Assembly (NCBI GenBank): GCA_030691555.1
Contig: JAUYEB010000007.1
Span: 1-9,453 of the forward strand
Direction of reading: 5' to 3'
DNA: 9,453 nucleotides
Source of the DNA: Candidatus Bathyarchaeota archaeon
GTDB taxonomy: Archaea; Thermoproteota; Bathyarchaeia; TCS64
The notes beneath the pieces were generated by a model. The model was not told the DNA's origin and ran no database searches. It was given only the letters and a program-made list of their open reading frames with translations. The translations under genes and the position numbers were made by a program. This document shows, in pieces, positions 6,599 to 9,453 of this stretch; positions within the stretch are counted from its first letter, which is position 1, and each line of letters begins with the position of its first letter.

Positions 6599-6605
6599 GC
6601 GTGTT

Positions 6606-6623
6606 GGGCAGGGCGCGCTGCCC
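6606..6623. repeat. inverted repeat between divergent promoters
   Basis: GGGCAG (6606-6611) and CTGCCC (6618-6623) form a perfect six-base inverted repeat around a six-base GC spacer. It sits just upstream of the winged-helix gene's box A and upstream of the transporter promoters, the usual place for an operator of a divergently encoded regulator. In GC-rich DNA a repeat of this length may be chance. Confidence 0.3.
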
Positions 6624-6686
6624 TTATGGGGTGCTACCTACGATAACGGAAAAAATTTATTTTTGGGCGCGTGTGGAGGCTGCTAG

Positions 6687-6723
6687 TTTTATTACCTCGT
6701 CGGGTTTTATATCTAGGTTGAGG
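6687..6723 (+). promoter_or_regulatory. promoter and ribosome site region of the ECF S component
   Basis: Two box A candidates occur here, TTTTATTA (6687-6694) and TTTTATAT (6705-6712), with a further A/T-rich stretch at 6648-6665. The first would start transcription near 6717. GGTTGAGG (6716-6723) then lies four bases before the TTG start at 6728, so it can act as a ribosome site only if the message begins at or before it. The second box would initiate downstream of the TTG and is less likely to be the main promoter. Confidence 0.45.
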
Positions 6724-6727
6724 CTTT

Positions 6728-7285
6728 TTGGCAGGCAGCAGGTCTTCTAGGATCACGGGCACGGCGCTCCTCGCCGCTTTGGTCATCGTCCTCGACTACG
6801 CCCTCAAGTTCAGCGGCCTCAAGATACCCTTCCCCTGGATGCCGACGCTCAAGTTTGACTTCACCGGCATCCCAATCGCCCTGAGCCTCCTCATGTACGG
6901 GCTCCCCTCGGCGTTGACGACGAGCCTCGTCGCCTTCGTCGCCATACTCGCCCGGAGCGGTGATGTGGTCGGGGCCTCGATGAAGTTCGCGGCGGAGTTC
7001 TCGACCGTTCTCGGGTTAGCGCTTGGGCTAAGGCTGACGGGTAGGTTCGCGCCCCGGATAAGGAAAGGGTCGGGGCTCGCCCTCGGCATAGTCTTCCGGG
7101 TGGCGGCGATGAGTCTGGCGAACATGGTCGTCCTCCCTAACTTCTACGGCATCCCCGAGGCCGTCGCCTACGGTCTGCTTCCGCTGATCGCCGCCTTCAA
7201 CGTCGCCAGTGGAGCAATAACGATCCTCCTCGGCGCCTTCCTCTACGAGGCGATAAGGAGGCGCTTCCCCACCCCGCGCCCCTAG
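6728..7285 (+). CDS. ECF transporter S component (vitamin-type substrate-binding membrane protein), 185 aa
   Basis: A small integral membrane protein that would bind a vitamin or similar micronutrient and dock on an EcfT-EcfA-EcfA' module. Six hydrophobic segments can be drawn at about 10-27, 45-58, 60-76, 84-104, 115-137 and 153-175, with a basic C-terminus (RRRFPTPRP). The AxxxA element that S components use to contact EcfT is present in the first helix (Ala13 to Ala17). LKFDFTGIPIALSLLMYG (41-58) resembles the LKxD..xIP block of the riboflavin-type (RibU) S family. The start is TTG at 6728, since a TGA lies three codons upstream and GAGG sits just before it; the next in-frame start would remove the first helix. 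No EcfT or EcfA gene is in the window, so it probably uses a shared energising module. The substrate is uncertain. Confidence 0.78.
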   Translation: MAGSRSSRITGTALLAALVIVLDYALKFSGLKIPFPWMPTLKFDFTGIPIALSLLMYGLPSALTTSLVAFVAILARSGDVVGASMKFAAEFSTVLGLALGLRLTGRFAPRIRKGSGLALGIVFRVAAMSLANMVVLPNFYGIPEAVAYGLLPLIAAFNVASGAITILLGAFLYEAIRRRFPTPRP

Positions 7286-7292
7286 TCGCTGG

Positions 7293-7300
7293 TTTTATAC
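7293..7300 (+). promoter_or_regulatory. box A of the amidohydrolase gene
   Basis: TTTTATAC, within GGTTTTATAC, lies eight bases past the ECF S stop codon and about 33 bp before the ATG at 7330. There is no Shine-Dalgarno, so a leaderless or very short-leader transcript is likely. The same GGTTTTATA string precedes the ECF S gene at 6703-6711. Confidence 0.55.
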
Positions 7301-7329
7301 ACCGTTGAGGCTAGATATCCCCGATTATC

Positions 7330-8748
7330 ATGGTCAAAGAGTCTGCCTTCAACTGGATAGAGGCGAACGAGAAGGAGATCGTTAAGGTCAGCGACAGGGC
7401 GTGGGAGTACGCCGAGGTCGGCCTCCAGGAGACGAAGACTAGCAAGCTCTTCGCCGACTGGATAGAGAGGCAGGGCTTCAAGCTTGAGCGGGGCGTCGCG
7501 GACATGCCCACCGCCTTCGTGGCGACGTGGAGCAACGGCGACGGCCCCACCATCGGCCTCATGGGCGAGCTCGACGCGCTCTCGGGGCTCAGCCAGAAGG
7601 CCGTCCCCTACAAGGAGCCCGTGAAGGAGGGCGCCCCCGGGCACGGCTGCGGCCACAACATCCACGGCACCACCGCCCTCGCCGCCGCCGTCGCCATGAA
7701 GAACGCGATGGAGGAGAAGAAGATCAAGGGCACCGTCAAGATGTACGGCTGCCCCGCCGAGGAGACCCTCGTCGGCAAGGTCTGGCTCGTCCGCCACAAC
7801 CTCTTCAACGGCGTCGACGCCTGCCTCAGCCACCACCCCGGCAGCAGCAACACCGCAGGCACCGGCAGCAGCAACTCCATGAACAGCTTCAAGGTCCACT
7901 TCTACGGGCGCACCGCCCACTCCGCCGGCGACCCCGAGAACGGCATCAGCGCCCTCGACGGCGTGGAGTTGATGAGCAACGGCGTCAACTTCATGCGCGA
8001 GCACATAATCGAGAAGGCGCGCGTCCACTACGTCACCGAGGTTGGCGGTGGGCAGCCGAACGTCGTCCCCGCATACGCACGCGTCTGGTACTACGTACGC
8101 GCCCCCGAGAGGGAGCAGATGGAGCCCATCTACGACTGGGTCCTACAGATCGCCGACGGCGCAGACAAGATGGCGCGCACGACCCACAAGATAGAGTTCC
8201 TAACGGGCTGCTACAACGAGCTCCCAAACAAGGCACTCGCCGACCTCATAGTCGCCAACATGAGGGAGATAGGAGCACCCACCCACAACGAGGCCGAGCT
8301 AAAGTTCGCCAAGGAGCTGAGCAAGAGCATCAACCCCGCCCAGAAGAAGGAGGGGCTCCGCAAGTCGGAGCGCCCCGGCTGGGAGAAGCTCGTCGACGAG
8401 CTATTCGACGACCGCGTCCTCGACGACTACCGCGCCGGCAAGGTCGGCGCCGGCAGCACCGACGTCAGTGACGTGAGCTGGGTGACGCCGACGAACGAGT
8501 TCAGCACCACGACATGCATACTCGGCACCCCCGGCCACAGCTGGCAGTTCACCGCCCAGGGGGGCATGAGCATCGGCCACAAGAGCCTCATCTTCGCCAC
8601 GAAGACGATGGCGGGGGCCGGCCTCGACCTGATGACGAAGCCCAAGCTCCTCAAGGCGACGAAGGCCGAGTTCAAGGAGAGGCTCGCCGGCAGGAAGTAC
8701 AAGCCGCCGATCCCCCTCGACCTCAAGCCGCCGCTCAAGCAGTTTTAG
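7330..8748 (+). CDS. M20 family amidohydrolase, AbgB-like, 472 aa
   Basis: A binuclear metal (usually Zn or Mn) hydrolase of the M20 amidohydrolase group, cleaving an amide between an acyl or aryl group and an amino acid. Metal-binding motifs are GHGCGHN (104-110, Cys107 and His109), CPAEET (141-146, Glu144/Glu145), SHHPGS (167-172) and GTPGHSWQ with His403. GRTAHSAGDP (193-202) is the dimerisation-domain motif with His197. Blocks such as MGELDALSGLSQ, the HIIEKARVHY stretch, STDVSDVSW and GHSWQFTAQG match E. coli AbgB (p-aminobenzoyl-glutamate hydrolase subunit B) closely, and the length is similar to its 481 aa. There is no signal peptide, so it is cytosolic. No AbgA-like partner is in view, so the true substrate may differ from p-aminobenzoyl-glutamate. 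The ATG at 7330 is preceded by a box A at leaderless distance. The stop lies six bases from that of the convergent FAH-family gene. Confidence 0.93.
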   Translation: MVKESAFNWIEANEKEIVKVSDRAWEYAEVGLQETKTSKLFADWIERQGFKLERGVADMPTAFVATWSNGDGPTIGLMGELDALSGLSQKAVPYKEPVKEGAPGHGCGHNIHGTTALAAAVAMKNAMEEKKIKGTVKMYGCPAEETLVGKVWLVRHNLFNGVDACLSHHPGSSNTAGTGSSNSMNSFKVHFYGRTAHSAGDPENGISALDGVELMSNGVNFMREHIIEKARVHYVTEVGGGQPNVVPAYARVWYYVRAPEREQMEPIYDWVLQIADGADKMARTTHKIEFLTGCYNELPNKALADLIVANMREIGAPTHNEAELKFAKELSKSINPAQKKEGLRKSERPGWEKLVDELFDDRVLDDYRAGKVGAGSTDVSDVSWVTPTNEFSTTTCILGTPGHSWQFTAQGGMSIGHKSLIFATKTMAGAGLDLMTKPKLLKATKAEFKERLAGRKYKPPIPLDLKPPLKQF

Positions 8749-8754
8749 CGCGGC

Positions 8755-9453
8755 TTAGCCGGTTTGGGGGCGGTGCCGCTTCACCGCCTCCGGGTTGGTG
8801 GAGTCGGCCCCCATGTAGACGCCGCGCTCCCACTTCCTCTTCAGGGGATCAACCACGTTTAGCGACATGCGGCCTATGCCCCGTATCTCTATTTCGACGA
8901 CCTCCCCGTCCTGTAGGGCGCCGAGCCCCTCGTGGTTTGTGCCGCAGGCGATTATGTCACCTGAGTTGAGGGTCATAACCGTGGAGGCGAATTCCACCAG
9001 CTCTGGGACGCGGTGCTCCATGTCGTCAGTGCTGTAGTTGTGGCGGAGCTGCCCGTCGTCCCAGAACCTGACCACGAGGTCGTTGGGCTCGGGTATCTCG
9101 TCCGCTGTGGTGATGCAGGGACCGATGGGGGCGAAGGTGTCGAAGCTCTTCCCCAGCCAGCTCCCCGCCTTCCACGTCTTCCTCCCCTGCTCCCGCGCCG
9201 AAACGTCGATTAAGGACGTGTAGCCAAAGACGACGCTCCTCCAGTTCTCCCTCGCCACCATCTTCGCCGGCCCCCTGATGACTATCGCAAGCTCGGCCTC
9301 GTGCATGAAGATCCACGGCTCAGTGAACTCGGGGAGCCTTATCGTGTCCCCGGGCCCGACGACGGCGTCGGGGCTCTTTAGGAACATGTTGAGCTGCCTC
9401 GCCTCCCGCTGGGCGTGCTCCCAGTAGTTGGCGATGCAGGCGAGAATCTTCCC
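8755..9453 (-). CDS. fumarylacetoacetate hydrolase-family enzyme, 5' end cut by the window
   Basis: 232 residues are visible and the frame stays open to the window edge, so the N-terminus is missing. The first visible residues, GKILACIANYWEHAQRE, match the usual start of the FAH catalytic domain, so little of the domain is lost. Then come MFLKSPDAVVGPGDTIRLPE, HEAELAIVI (acidic metal ligands), SLIDVSARE (Asp ligand), GKSFDTFAPIGP and ELVEFASTVMTLNSGDII, all family blocks. The glycine-rich block, commonly GTPxGVG, is GTNHEGLG here. Relatives include 2-oxo-hept-ene-dioate isomerase/decarboxylases, acylpyruvases, oxaloacetate decarboxylases and archaeal 2-keto-3-deoxy-arabinonate dehydratase, all Mg-dependent enzymes acting on 2-oxo acids. 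The substrate is unknown, but it fits a catabolic role alongside the class I aldolase further left. An ATG at 9387 lies inside the domain and is not the start. Confidence 0.88.
   Translation of the reverse strand, partial: GKILACIANYWEHAQREARQLNMFLKSPDAVVGPGDTIRLPEFTEPWIFMHEAELAIVIRGPAKMVARENWRSVVFGYTSLIDVSAREQGRKTWKAGSWLGKSFDTFAPIGPCITTADEIPEPNDLVVRFWDDGQLRHNYSTDDMEHRVPELVEFASTVMTLNSGDIIACGTNHEGLGALQDGEVVEIEIRGIGRMSLNVVDPLKRKWERGVYMGADSTNPEAVKRHRPQTG

Noticed and set aside
6569..6727. FMN (riboflavin) riboswitch before the ECF S component
   Set aside because: I could not find the conserved multi-helix FMN core. The stretch is dominated by promoter-like A/T runs, and the predicted leader is only about ten bases.
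7282..8028. Minus-strand open frame of 248 codons opposite the M20 hydrolase
   Set aside because: It has low complexity (Ala/Gly/Val/Asp/Leu runs) and no motifs, and the plus strand encodes a clear AbgB-like enzyme.
7527..8471. Second plus-strand frame of 314 codons inside the hydrolase gene
   Set aside because: It is an Arg/Gln/His/Pro-rich out-of-frame translation typical of GC-rich genes, with no domain.

Overview
The window reads as chromosomal DNA from a GC-rich archaeon, probably a thermophilic Thermoproteota or Nitrososphaeria-type lineage. The evidence is A/T-rich TATA (box A) elements about 25-30 bp before several start codons, genes that look leaderless (no Shine-Dalgarno), a HerA/FtsK-type ATPase carrying an intein, and an ECF-type S component. 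Genus-level placement is not possible from sequence reading alone. There are no tRNA or rRNA genes, CRISPR arrays or insertion sequences.

Layout from left to right. (i) At 1-50 there may be the last codons of an upstream plus-strand gene. (ii) At 88-981 (minus) lies a class I pyruvate aldolase of the DapA/NanA superfamily. It is divergent from an AMP-forming acyl-CoA synthetase (1060-2754, plus), and one symmetric TATA element between them could serve both. (iii) At 2778-3242 (plus) is a small unrecognised protein with a weak PD-(D/E)XK-nuclease look. Its stop overlaps, tail to tail, the stop of the next gene. (iv) At 3235-6126 (minus) is a HerA/FtsK-like ATPase precursor of 963 residues. Of these, 395 residues are an intein with a LAGLIDADG-type endonuclease domain, inserted between the Lys and Thr of the P-loop. 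(v) At 6237-6568 (minus) is a small winged-helix protein whose 5' end appears to be frameshifted. (vi) A 159-bp A/T-rich divergent region with several box A candidates and a hairpin leads to a solitary ECF transporter S component (6728-7285, plus) and an AbgB-like M20 amidohydrolase (7330-8748, plus). (vii) At 8755-9453 (minus) is a fumarylacetoacetate-hydrolase-family enzyme cut by the window end.

The metabolic genes (aldolase, acyl-CoA ligase, FAH-family enzyme, amidohydrolase, vitamin-type transporter component) fit scavenging and breakdown of small organic acids or amino-acyl conjugates, but no complete pathway is visible. The most notable element is the intein in the HerA-like ATPase: the ATP-binding site cannot form until the intein excises, and the host protein itself is unusual (lengthened P-loop, Pro in place of the Walker B Asp, coiled coil plus C-terminal winged helix).
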